Shown: positions 1 through 9,600 of the stretch, in pieces
Position numbering within the stretch: the first letter of the stretch is position 1
Layout of the letters: the number at the start of each line of letters is the position of its first letter
IMG/VR virus record: IMGVR_UViG_3300027668_000114
Coordinates: 1 to 22,571 of that record
Source of the DNA: a virus
Length of the DNA stretch: 22,571 nucleotides
Strand: one strand, 5' to 3'
Position numbers and translations under genes: made by a program
The notes under the pieces: model-generated
What the model saw: only the letters and a program-made list of their open reading frames with translations
The model's database searches: none
What the model was told of the DNA's origin: nothing

Positions 1-2
1 GG

Positions 3-527
3 CCTGAGAAACTACCTAACCCCTTTGAGAAAGAAGAGGAAGGCACGTTTGTGGGTAAGGCTGTACTAAAAGCGGCCTATGGAAAGGATGCCACCGAACC
101 ACCAAAACAGTTTGATGCGAAGAGTAAGGAGTTGCCAGAAGACTTCAAACTCACCACAGGAAGCGTAGGGAATATAGCTGTCACGTTCTATCCCTATAAG
201 ATGGCAGAGGCAGGTGTGTCTATACGCCTACGAGCGGTACAGATTACTAAGTACGTACCTATGGAAGCCGCTTCACCTTTCGCCGCAGTAGAGGGTTTCG
301 AGCATGATAGTAGTAACCCCTTTGAAACTGTGTCCCCTGAAAATGTTGCTTCAGCCAAAGTTAACGAAGCTCAAACTCCCTTTGAAGTGGATGACGATAT
401 CTTTGGTGGTGACACCTCAGAAGAAGCTCCTGTTAAGCAACCAAAAAAGACTGCTAAGAAGAAGTCCGTAGCACCAAAAGAAGAAGACAAAGACTTAGCA
501 CTTATTGTTGACGGTTGGGACGGATAA
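3..527 (+). CDS. Phage single-stranded DNA-binding protein, 5' end cut off
   Basis: Probable ssDNA-binding protein that coats template strands during phage replication. The frame stays open leftward from the GTG at 51 to the window edge and encodes more protein-like sequence (PEKLPNPFEKEEEGTFVGKA), so 51 is internal and the true start lies outside. The core has the beta-barrel pattern of DUF2815-type phage SSBs, notably GSVGNIAVTFYPY followed by GVSIRLRAVQITKYV. The C-terminal third is low complexity: first acidic (EVDDDIFGGDTSEE), then a Lys-rich stretch (KKTAKKK), then a short tail ending DLALIVDGWDG. Acidic or aromatic tails of SSBs recruit replication partners, as in T7 gp2.5; that role is inferred here. 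An NPFE/TPFE tripeptide motif recurs three times (near positions 18, 319 and 380). It sits directly upstream of a primase-helicase gene on the same strand, which supports the role. Family assignment is by sequence pattern only. Confidence 0.75.
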   Translation, partial: PEKLPNPFEKEEEGTFVGKAVLKAAYGKDATEPPKQFDAKSKELPEDFKLTTGSVGNIAVTFYPYKMAEAGVSIRLRAVQITKYVPMEAASPFAAVEGFEHDSSNPFETVSPENVASAKVNEAQTPFEVDDDIFGGDTSEEAPVKQPKKTAKKKSVAPKEEDKDLALIVDGWDG

Positions 528-572
528 CTCCCCTACATAAGTAACCCGTAGCTAGGAACAATACACCGAAAA

Positions 573-602
573 GGGTGCGTACCTGCACCCCTGCTACTTT
601 TT
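573..602 (+). promoter_or_regulatory. Hairpin in the SSB to primase gap, possible weak terminator or attenuator
   Basis: The 90-base gap between the SSB stop and the primase start holds a perfect 6-bp stem, GGGTGC (573-578) and GCACCC (585-590), with a 6-base loop. A T-rich run (CTTTTTCTCTC) begins about 7 bases after the stem, so it is looser than a textbook rho-independent terminator. It could lower readthrough from SSB into the primase gene or mark an RNA processing point. No convincing -35/-10 pair with proper spacing was seen in the gap. Confidence 0.4.
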
Positions 603-617
603 CTCTCGGATGCGAAT

Positions 618-3437
618 ATGGATACTAAGTCATTTTTGCAGGGGTCTTTAGCCGCAGAAGGTTTTTATTGTATTTGGGCGCACAACAAGAAAACTGGTCA
701 CAAGCCGCAGAAGTTTTTTAAGACGGTAGATCAGTTACTCAGCGAAGCGCATGAACTAGATACAAACGGATACGACTGCTACTACGCCCTAGCAACATTT
801 AAAGAAGCTACTACACGTAAGGTAACGAACACCCACAAGTTACAGTCATTCTTTTTTGATATTGATTGTGGGGAAGGTAAAGACTACGCAACCCAAGAAG
901 GAGCTATTGTTGCGTTAGGGAGTTTTTGTAAGACTCTAAACCTACCTATACCCCTGCTTGTTAACTCAGGGCGTGGTGTACACGTGTACTGGCGTTTGTC
1001 TGAACCTGTTATATATGACGAGTGGTTCCCTATAGCTTCTAAACTTAAAGCTATGACCAAGAAACATGGGTTACTGTGCGACCATTCGGTGACCTCAGAT
1101 GCGGCTAGAATACTACGCATACCTACCACTCATAACTATAAGACATCTCCTCCTACTAAGGTTGGGTACTTTGGTAACACTTCTGTCCCACTAGTTAACT
1201 TTGATACGTTCTCAGAGCTGCTTGGTAGCGACTTGATACCAGTTCCCGAAAAGGCCGTGGAAGAGTTTAGTGCGGTAGTGCAGGGTCTTTACAGCAACAC
1301 GGAAAATTATTTTAAAGATATCATAGTCAAAACTGGTAAGGGTGAGGGGTGCGCTCAGATAGCGCATGTACTGAAGAACCCCAATGAAGTGAGTGAGCCG
1401 TTGTGGTTTGATGCTGTATCTATTGTTAAACACTGCGTAGATGGTGGTAGAGAAGGCGCACACAAAATATCACGGGGATACGAACATTACGACCCTGAAG
1501 AAACAGACAGCAAGTTTGACACCACTAAACACGTACACAGGTGTGAGACATTTAATGATAGTCGTCCAGATGTATGCACAGACTGTAAACACTGGGGCAA
1601 GATAGGCTCTCCGATAGTATTGGGTAAACGAGTTAAGGAAGCAGAGGTAGGAGATAATCTGGTAGAGGTAGCAGATGAATCTGGGGATAGTGAGACTTTT
1701 ACTATACCGTCCTACCCAAAACCGTATTTTCGCGGTGCTACGGGCGGCGTGTATCTACGTACTAAGAACGACGATGGGGATATAGACGAGAAATTAATTT
1801 ACCACAATGACTTGTACGTGATCAAACGTGTGCAGGATGTCGAAAGCGGTGAGGGTATAGTTATGCGCCTTCACCTACCAAGAGATGGGGTGCGAGAGTT
1901 TACTATACCTCTTACCGCTGCAACCTCTAAAGAAGAGTTTCGTAAACACATGGCACACAACGGTGTAGCCGTAACTAGAATGGATGATATTATGAACTAT
2001 ACAACTAGGTGGGTAAACGAGTTGCAAGCCACTACTGCTACGCAACATGCACGTAGGCAGTTTGGTTGGACTAGCGATGAATGCGAGTCTTTTGTACTAG
2101 GAGACAAGGAGATATTTGCGGATAGAATAGAATCCAACCCCCCTTCTACTCCTACCAGAGATTTGTTCTACGCCTTTGAACCCAAGGGTACTTTGGAAGA
2201 TTGGAAGAAGATGGTTAACTTCTATAACCGTGACAAGTTTGAGTTACACCAATATATCGTATGCACTAGCTTTGGATCGCCGCTAATGCAGTTATCTCCT
2301 ATAGCTTGTGCGGCTCTACACGTACATAGCGTGGAGTCTGGGGTAGGTAAAACGACTGCTATGTACGTAGGAGCCTCGGTCTGGGGTAAACCGAAAGAGT
2401 TAGTAATAGAAAAGAACGATACGCAGAACTCTAGAATGTTACGTGGGGAGATATACCACAACCTACCACTGTATATTGACGAGATGACGAACGCTAAACC
2501 CGAAGAACTCTCTGATATGATATACCAAATATCGGGCGGTAAGCAGAAGAATCGTATGGCAGGTGGTGGTAACACAGAGAGGGCTAGGGGAGAACCTTGG
2601 AGCTTGCTTTCTGTTACAACGGGTAACACTAGCATAATTGAAAAAGTAACCATGAAGAAGGCTATGCCAAAAGCGGAGGCTCAAAGAATGTTAGAAACTA
2701 AAGCGGTAAGATTATTTGATGACACAGAGAGTAAGCACCTAACAGACGCTCATGCTATTAATGCGGAGAACATATACGGTCATGCGGGTACTATTTACAT
2801 ACAGTACGTGATCAAGAACCTAGAAGAAGTTAAAGCTCTAATGGCTCGTATACAGGCGGCGATAGACGCAGAAGCGGGACTAACAGCAGAGAATAGGTTT
2901 TGGTCAGCGGGTACTGCCGCCACAATTACTGGAGCTATGATAGCTAAGAAACTAGGACTTATAGACTTTAGTATAAAGAAGTTAATGGCATATGTATTGG
3001 GATTACTACGGCAGAACAAAGCTGTGGTAGATGACATGGGTTCTTCAGCGCAAGAGACTCTTAATAATTACCTACATGAGAACTGGGGTAACATACTGAA
3101 GATACGTAGCACAGATGATCTAAGGAAGCCTCAAGATAACGGTTTGGATGAGCTTATAATTCCAGAACTTGATCCAAGGATACGTCTAGTCGGTAGGTAT
3201 GAAGTAGATGTGAAACGCTTGTATCTAACTCCAAAGCCTTTGAAAGCGTGGTGTGGGCTACAGGATATTAACTACAGTTCTTTCTTAGCAGATTTAACTA
3301 AGCACATGGGGGCTAAGAACATTACTATGCGCCTCACTAAGGGTACATCTACGCAGTTACCACCTTGCCGTGTGATCTCTATAGACTGCTCAGAGACTCC
3401 GCTAAACACTCCATCAAACACTCCGGTAGATGCTTAA
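618..3437 (+). CDS. Primase-helicase fusion: AEP-type primase/polymerase with DUF927-like ATPase
   Basis: Replication protein predicted to prime and unwind phage DNA. The N-terminal domain (about residues 1-200) carries archaeo-eukaryotic primase motifs: FFDID with acidic residues D81 and D83, SGRGVHVYW with H122, and SDAARILRIP with D161 and R164. A cysteine cluster follows (C309, C320, C323 in a CxxC setting, WGKIGSP after it), typical of a small zinc-binding element in phage primases. The C-terminal half holds a P-loop ATPase: Walker A SGVGKTT with K578, Walker B LYIDEM with D621 and E622, and a downstream GGKQKNRM segment. This arrangement closely resembles DUF927-type helicase domains. 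The start at 618 has no clear Shine-Dalgarno; an ATG at 610 is in another frame. The last 8 bases overlap the next gene. The primase-helicase class is firm. Whether the AEP domain also acts as a polymerase (PrimPol) is not shown by sequence. Confidence 0.85.
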   Translation: MDTKSFLQGSLAAEGFYCIWAHNKKTGHKPQKFFKTVDQLLSEAHELDTNGYDCYYALATFKEATTRKVTNTHKLQSFFFDIDCGEGKDYATQEGAIVALGSFCKTLNLPIPLLVNSGRGVHVYWRLSEPVIYDEWFPIASKLKAMTKKHGLLCDHSVTSDAARILRIPTTHNYKTSPPTKVGYFGNTSVPLVNFDTFSELLGSDLIPVPEKAVEEFSAVVQGLYSNTENYFKDIIVKTGKGEGCAQIAHVLKNPNEVSEPLWFDAVSIVKHCVDGGREGAHKISRGYEHYDPEETDSKFDTTKHVHRCETFNDSRPDVCTDCKHWGKIGSPIVLGKRVKEAEVGDNLVEVADESGDSETFTIPSYPKPYFRGATGGVYLRTKNDDGDIDEKLIYHNDLYVIKRVQDVESGEGIVMRLHLPRDGVREFTIPLTAATSKEEFRKHMAHNGVAVTRMDDIMNYTTRWVNELQATTATQHARRQFGWTSDECESFVLGDKEIFADRIESNPPSTPTRDLFYAFEPKGTLEDWKKMVNFYNRDKFELHQYIVCTSFGSPLMQLSPIACAALHVHSVESGVGKTTAMYVGASVWGKPKELVIEKNDTQNSRMLRGEIYHNLPLYIDEMTNAKPEELSDMIYQISGGKQKNRMAGGGNTERARGEPWSLLSVTTGNTSIIEKVTMKKAMPKAEAQRMLETKAVRLFDDTESKHLTDAHAINAENIYGHAGTIYIQYVIKNLEEVKALMARIQAAIDAEAGLTAENRFWSAGTAATITGAMIAKKLGLIDFSIKKLMAYVLGLLRQNKAVVDDMGSSAQETLNNYLHENWGNILKIRSTDDLRKPQDNGLDELIIPELDPRIRLVGRYEVDVKRLYLTPKPLKAWCGLQDINYSSFLADLTKHMGAKNITMRLTKGTSTQLPPCRVISIDCSETPLNTPSNTPVDA

Positions 3438-3645
3438 AATAGATGACATAGACCCCGATGGTATAAAAGTAATTATAAATTGGGGTAAGATGGTTATAGG
3501 GGCTTCTGTGTTCGTACCATGTATAAACACACAGAAAGCTGTTTCTCAGTGTAGAGCTATAGCCACTCGGAAGAAGTGGAAGTTACAAAGCGTTGTTATA
3601 ATACAGGATGGTAGACTAGGTATTCGTGTCTGGCGTGTTCTTTAG
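3430..3645 (+). CDS. Small conserved-looking protein of unknown function, 71 aa
   Basis: Not recognised as a characterised family. It starts inside the last codons of the primase-helicase gene (ATGCTTAA overlap of 8 bases), so it is probably translated by coupling; no strong ribosome binding site of its own is visible. The protein is compact, with alternating hydrophobic stretches (IKVIINWGKMVIGASVFVP, then LQSVVIIQDGRLGIRVWRVL) that predict an alpha/beta fold. It has two cysteines (CINT, SQCR) and a basic middle (ATRKKWK). A basic, compact partner of a primase could bind DNA or the replisome, but this is only inferred from position. It is the last gene before a strong terminator. Coding status is supported by the overlap, the strand and the plausible amino acid composition. 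Confidence 0.75.
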   Translation: MLKIDDIDPDGIKVIINWGKMVIGASVFVPCINTQKAVSQCRAIATRKKWKLQSVVIIQDGRLGIRVWRVL

Positions 3646-3659
3646 CAGGTTGTCTGCTT

Positions 3660-3696
3660 CTCCCTGTTCGTTTCCGAGGCGGCAGGGAGTTTTTTT
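3660..3696 (+). terminator. Rho-independent terminator closing the rightward replication unit
   Basis: A perfect 7-bp stem, CTCCCTG (3660-3666) and CAGGGAG (3683-3689), with a 16-base loop is followed at once by seven T residues. It starts 15 bases after the stop codon of the 71-aa gene. Only the rightward strand has the T-run after the stem. On the other strand the downstream bases are mixed, so it should act mainly on the rightward transcript. The T-run touches the stop codon of the convergent 2149-aa gene at 3695. Confidence 0.9.
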
Positions 3697-6600
3697 ATTT
3701 AAAGAACCCAGAATCATCGTACTCAGATCGTTGCTCTTCTAACGTCCTTTTCATAAGGGGGCTAAGAGTAGTTCCATTATGCATCTTAGCTGTTGTTCTT
3801 TGATGACCTTTAAAGGATCTTAGCAATGACTCGTTATCTATTCTTGCGCTAGGATGTTTTTTACCAAACTCCCGCATTTCTTTCTTTATAGCTTTAGCTT
3901 CTGGGTAATCTCCTTGCCTCATGGACATATAAAACTTTTTAAGTAGCTTAGATCGTTCTTTTGTTACTGCTTTACTTATACCTTGCTCTATACCAGTCTG
4001 CTCTTGGGCAAAGGTATACCCCGAAGGTGGAAACCCTATCATGCCAGCAAAGAAGTCACCCGCTGTTAGATCGTCGTATATGACATCCCCACGTCTAGTC
4101 TGCATACTTCCATCTTTCTGAAAACGTCCTATGGGACTATTTCTTAGCACATTGGTTAGACCTGCGGGTAACGCGCTTTCTACACCCCGTTCTATTTCTC
4201 CGTCAGCAAAATCTTTTCCCGCACGAAAAAATCTTTTACCCGTACTAAAGGCAGGGCCACCAAGATAATGTCCTATATACTCTTCTATGGACGTAGAGTC
4301 TCTTTTATGATATCTATTTGCTTCAAATATTAAACTGTTTAGTCTAACGCGGGCTGAGAAGTCTACACCTAGGGCATCAACAAGTGGGCCTTTATACCAC
4401 CCTTCTTTGAAGTACTTTCTTACTACAGTATCCGCATCGTCCTCGTCATCGTCTAGGTACAAATCCATAGCTAGTGCTACTGCACCATATAACGGCATAC
4501 CTTGTATACCTGCTATTAATAGAGCCGACAAGTGAATGGCTCGTACTTGCGCCCATGCTATTTTCTTCTGTCGTAGACGCTCTTCTTTTTGGGTAGCTGT
4601 TTCATTTTTAGGGGGAGAGAACTGTAGAACTAAAGCTCTTGCACCCGTCTTAGCCATAGTGGTATACATACGTATGCCGTAGTTCTTGTACATAAACGCT
4701 ACACGCCCAAGCCCCTGTGAAGATATCCTAGAACCTGTCTCTAGCACTGCTCCACCGTTGTACTCCATAGATTTATACAACGCATCTTCTGAGGCTTCTA
4801 TTTCCATTTGTGGATCTGTTAACCTATCAGCTTTATCCTTTTTAACTTCTCTAGCTTGTATGGTTTCTAAGGACAAGTTGTACGAGGCTAACAATGTAAC
4901 TTGACGGTTAAACCGCTCTCCTGCGTTAAACATAATTGCAGATACCGCAGACACACTGTTTAAAACTTTCTCTGGTTTGTTACCACGGTTTATACGTCCC
5001 GAACTTTCCATCCCTAGCTTTTCTCTTACAGACTCAAAGGACGTAGTGCTTTCATCAAGCCCCATTGCATCTGATAGGTACGACTGTGTTAGATAGGATT
5101 GTTCAGAAGCTAGTTTGACTAGAGTAGTTAGAGGCTTGTACTTCTTTACAATATCGTCTGGTAAGCCTTTTCTTAGCTCGTAAGTAACTTCCCCAAAGTT
5201 TTTTGACCCCGCATCTTCGTTCATTGTTATATCAAAATAACTATCTATGGAGTTACCCGAACTAGCTACCATAGAAGAAGCGTCGATTATTGCCTTACCT
5301 GTTTTAATATGCCCAAACTCAGCCCCTAGCATAGGGGCGACAAACAAAGGTATTTGGCTAGTGTTAACAAGAGCAGACGAAGCGTTAAACCCTATGGTGT
5401 ATATAAAAGCTATTTGGTTAGCACTCTTTACATAACCCTCAAGAGTCTTGTCCTCCGCACCGTTTTTAGCAAACTTAGCCCTTTCTGCTAACTCAATGGC
5501 TATGTTTTTTATAGTAGTAGAGTTAAGATTGTTTCTGCCTAAATCTATGGCCTTTTCTTTTATCTGTTTTTCTATATCGTTTATCTCTTTTGTAGACTTT
5601 ATTCTCTCTACCTGTCTAGATAGGTCAAATACTTTGGCTCTCATAGAGTACAAGGCATCTTTTTTATACCCCGCCTGTCCAGTCCTGCTCTTAAACGACT
5701 TAGCAAAAGAAGTTTCTGGTAGAGAGTTAATAAACAAATTCATTACTTCGTCTTGAATTGTAGGGTCAACGCCTTTCTTGTCTAACGCAGTAAGTATATC
5801 GCTCACAAATCCAGTGTCAGGTGCATTCTTTCTAAAGTTTGCTGCTGTCAAATCCCCGTCTGAGAACTCTACGTTTATATGCCCAGAGGCTTTAGCGTCT
5901 GCAACGGCTTTATTCTGTTCTGCCCTTGTCTCATACATCTCCACAACATAGTTATCGCGGTCTTCTCGCATACCACTAAGGTCTGGCCCTATCGTCTGTG
6001 CAGGTGTGTAGGACACTTTAAATTTGCCTTCTCGCACTAGTGGAAAGTAAACATCTAAGGCGGTCTTATCAAACAGCTTATCAAACACGTTCTTTTGTAA
6101 ATCAACTGCCTCTTCACCAAATATTTCTTTCATACGAGTAGTAAGAACTTTCTTCAACCGCTCGTACTGTATCTTATAGGTGTCACGTATATATCTATAT
6201 TGGTCTTGCCCTGACTTTCCCAAAGCATCCCAACTCTTACGTTGTTCTTTCCAGACCATAAATTCGTCAGAGTTAGAGCCGTACTTCTGCCTTGCGGCGG
6301 TGGGGTCTGCTGTAGTTCCTATAGTAGGGTCTACTTGATAGATTGTGGCACCGTAATCTCTACCGTAAATAAGCTCGTCTAATATTTTAGCCTTCTCAGG
6401 GTTACCCGTAGTCCACTTGGCGGCTTTCTTTACACGCTCAGTCATAAGTTTGTCAGACTGATCCATCTTACCGCGCATACGTTGAATAGCTTTATGTAGG
6501 TCATCACCTAACACTCCAAACCCTTTTTCTTTAGCTATGTCTCCCAGAGCTTGAGTGTCTAATATTTGTAATGCGCCTCGGTTAGATGCTATGTTAGTGA

Positions 6601-9600
6601 TCATATCTAAAACAGTAGCACCTTCTTTTCCGAAGTCTTCTCTAAACTTCTTCGTGGGAGGAGCAAAACTTTTTTGTACGTCACCTAACTCTCGAAGTAT
6701 TTTCTGTACTCCATCACGTGTAGACATCTTGTAGGTAGAACCAGCACCTATAGTAGCCGGGGAGGTAGATAAAATTGATATGATAGCTTGGTCAGCCGCT
6801 TCCAATGCCGAACCCAGAGGCTTAGTCTCCATACCAATAAGTCTACGTATAAAGTTAGATACTGATCTAAAGAACCTATCTAACGCATTATTAGCAGAGC
6901 CGTCTGGGTGCATACCTGCTAGCTTTTGTTGGAACTCAGAGTTACTTAGGGTTTCAGCTACAAACTCTTTTAGATCCTTAGAGCCGTATGCAGTGTCTAA
7001 GTCTCCCTTTAGCCCGTTGTACAAAGCAGTAAGTTGTTTTGTCATGGGGTGCGAGGCGTTATCTAGGGTAATATCTACCACCGCGTGAGTAGACTCATGC
7101 AATATGGTATGTACGTTAGCGGCTTTGTTTATGTATATAGTACCGTTAGAGGCTAGGTACGAATCTCCCTCGGTAATTTTAACTTTAGTGCTACCCACAG
7201 CCTCTGACAAAACACGGGCTATCTGCTTTACACGCCTGTCTTCACTTACGGCACTCAATGCTTTAAGAGCACCGCTAAGATTATCTTTCTTTAGTAGAGT
7301 CTTTACGTTAGGAGGCGCTACCCCATCTATCTCATTTACAAAGTTCTGAGGAAGTTGAGAAGTACCCCCAAGAGAATCTATAACTTGGGAGTTATCGTCT
7401 TCTGAATAATCTGAAATGCCATCATCAGATTCTGAAAATTCTTCTTCTTCTACAACTGATGTTTCTTCGGCTGTAGGTATTGGTTCAGGTTTATCTTTTA
7501 AAGCATTGTTAAAACGTAATCTTCTTTTACCTTTTAGATTTGCTATTAACCGTTCAATAACTTGTGATTCGGTCTCTCCTTTAGCTATACCTGCCTCAAT
7601 CTCTTCTGCAATTATCCGCTTACCTTCTATATTTGTAGAGGTTGCAACCCCCTCTGCTTGTTCCAACGCTTCTTTTCTCTTTGCGTTATTTCTCTCAGCG
7701 GTACGTATAGCAACTTCCTTTGTTATTTTAGCCGCCTCACTAACCCTTTGCCCTGTATTTATAGGTATACCTTCTTTCGCAAGCACGCCTCTATCTTTTA
7801 TGTCTGAGGGGGGTTTTTGATCTGTAGGAGTGAGTGTTTGATCTGTAGCTTCACCGGCAAACTTGTTTATGTACTCTTGCGTACCATCAGGTACGGGCTT
7901 ACGACTCTTCTCGTAGCCATCCCTTAGAAAAGTAGCTATCTGTTGGTTTGTTTCACCCTCACTGTCTTTTTTGAACGATTGAAATACCTTTATAAATCTT
8001 TCTTCTAAATCAAGTTTGTCTGTGAACTCCTTGTTAAGTTCAGGTACGTCAGCAGGTAGCCCAGTAAACTTGGCTTTGGGAGCAATAACCTTTTCTGCGG
8101 GTTTTATAGCTTCTACCGCACTAAGATTCTTTTGTGCAGCATCTATTTCTTGGTCTACCAGTTCATACGCTTCGTCAATATTGTACTTTTTGCCGCTATA
8201 CTTTCTTGACCCTTCCCCATCCAACGCTATTCCACGTCCGTTTTGCAGGGATCTTACCAACTTAGGCACGTCACTTAACGCTGGTGCATTTACAAGAGCT
8301 TTTTCTCCTTTTGCTGTTATGGCGAGCCTACGCTGCTCTGCTTCCGTTGGTGGCGTTGTAAATTTCTTATCTGTGTTGTCAGCAGCTAACTCATCTGTGG
8401 CTACCTCTACTGCTTGTCCATCTTTAACTAAAACTTGTTTAGCATATTCAACGTTATTGTTTATTTGTTCTCTTTGTTTAGCGACGGCGGCTGCTCTGGC
8501 TGCTGCTTCGGCTGCTAATGTAACAGCGTCTGGTTCTGCTCCTCCATCAAGACTTGCAGAGCCTTGCCTAGGCTCGTCCACTCCTCCTGCGTTAGCTTCG
8601 ATAATGTTTTCGCCACTAACGGAGGCGGCGGAGATTTCACCTTCTTCTGGGCCAGTAGTTGAAACGCTAGCTCCACTTCTTCCTGCGTCAGATAATACAG
8701 CATCTTCATCCACCGTTTTATAGTTCGTAGCTCTCTGATAGGCTTCTTCTACGACATCTTCAAGGTCACCTCTACCACGTCCCTCCAGTTGTTCTATTAA
8801 GCTCTCTCTGTTATCTACTCCCTGTGCTAAATCACTGTCTGCTATAGTTTGAATCTCAGCTATAATCGAACTATCATCTACCCTTTCCTCATTCTTAGTA
8901 GCATCGAGCCTTTCTTGATCGCCGTAAGTCAAATCAACAGCCATCTCTACTTCAGATTCTAACTCGCTAAAAGCATTATCAAAAGTTGCTCCTTCACCAA
9001 TTCTTGTTTTTATTTCTTCTGCAATATTTAAAGAAAACCCTACTTCGTCTACATCACTTTGAAGACTTTTTATTTTTTCTTGGCGTTCTTGGTCTTGACC
9101 CATTGCAGCGAGTGTTTCGTCGTCTGCTTTAGAAAGTTCTGTCTCTCCTGCCACTGCGTCAACGTCTACTTCTGTGTCTGCATCTACTACACTATCAAGA
9201 TCAGCCGCAGTTACTGCTGCAACATCTTCTTCACTTACTTCTGTTTCTTCAGGTTGAGTAGCACCAAGTCCTTCTCCGGTAACTACTTCACTAGGTTCGG
9301 AGCTTTCAGTGTCAGTAGTTCTAGGCTTACGCTTACCAGAAAGCACGTCTACAAGTGCTTGGAATATACCACCAGCAGTACCGCCTATAGCTGCTTCTTC
9401 AAGTACCCCAGCATCTACAAGTTCTTTTTCTGGGTTGTACCCTTGCTCTACAAGATTCTGAAGTATAGCGGCTGCACCCTCCTGCACCCCTTCTACTGCG
9501 ACTGTACCTGCGGCACTCTGTATTCTACTTTTTATACCCTCTATAGATTTAGGGCCAAGTTTGTCTAGTACTTTTTGTACTGCGGGAATCTGTAAGTTTT

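Noticed and set aside
51-527. GTG at 51 as the start of the SSB gene
   Set aside because: The frame is open to the left edge and the upstream residues look like the same protein, so the gene is cut by the window rather than starting here.
508-539. TTGACG and TACATA as a sigma-70 promoter upstream of the primase gene
   Set aside because: The spacer is 20 bases, too long, and the -35 lies inside the SSB coding region; nothing else supports it.
3660-3696. Terminator acting in both directions
   Set aside because: Only the rightward strand has a T-run after the stem; the leftward transcript would end in mixed bases.
8016-8723. A 235-codon open frame on the plus strand, plus other long plus-strand frames at 9059-9568, 15407-15913 and 19802-20269
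   Set aside because: They lie fully antisense to large genes with good protein features, and their translations are Ser/Leu/Cys-rich shadows of the opposite strand with no family likeness.
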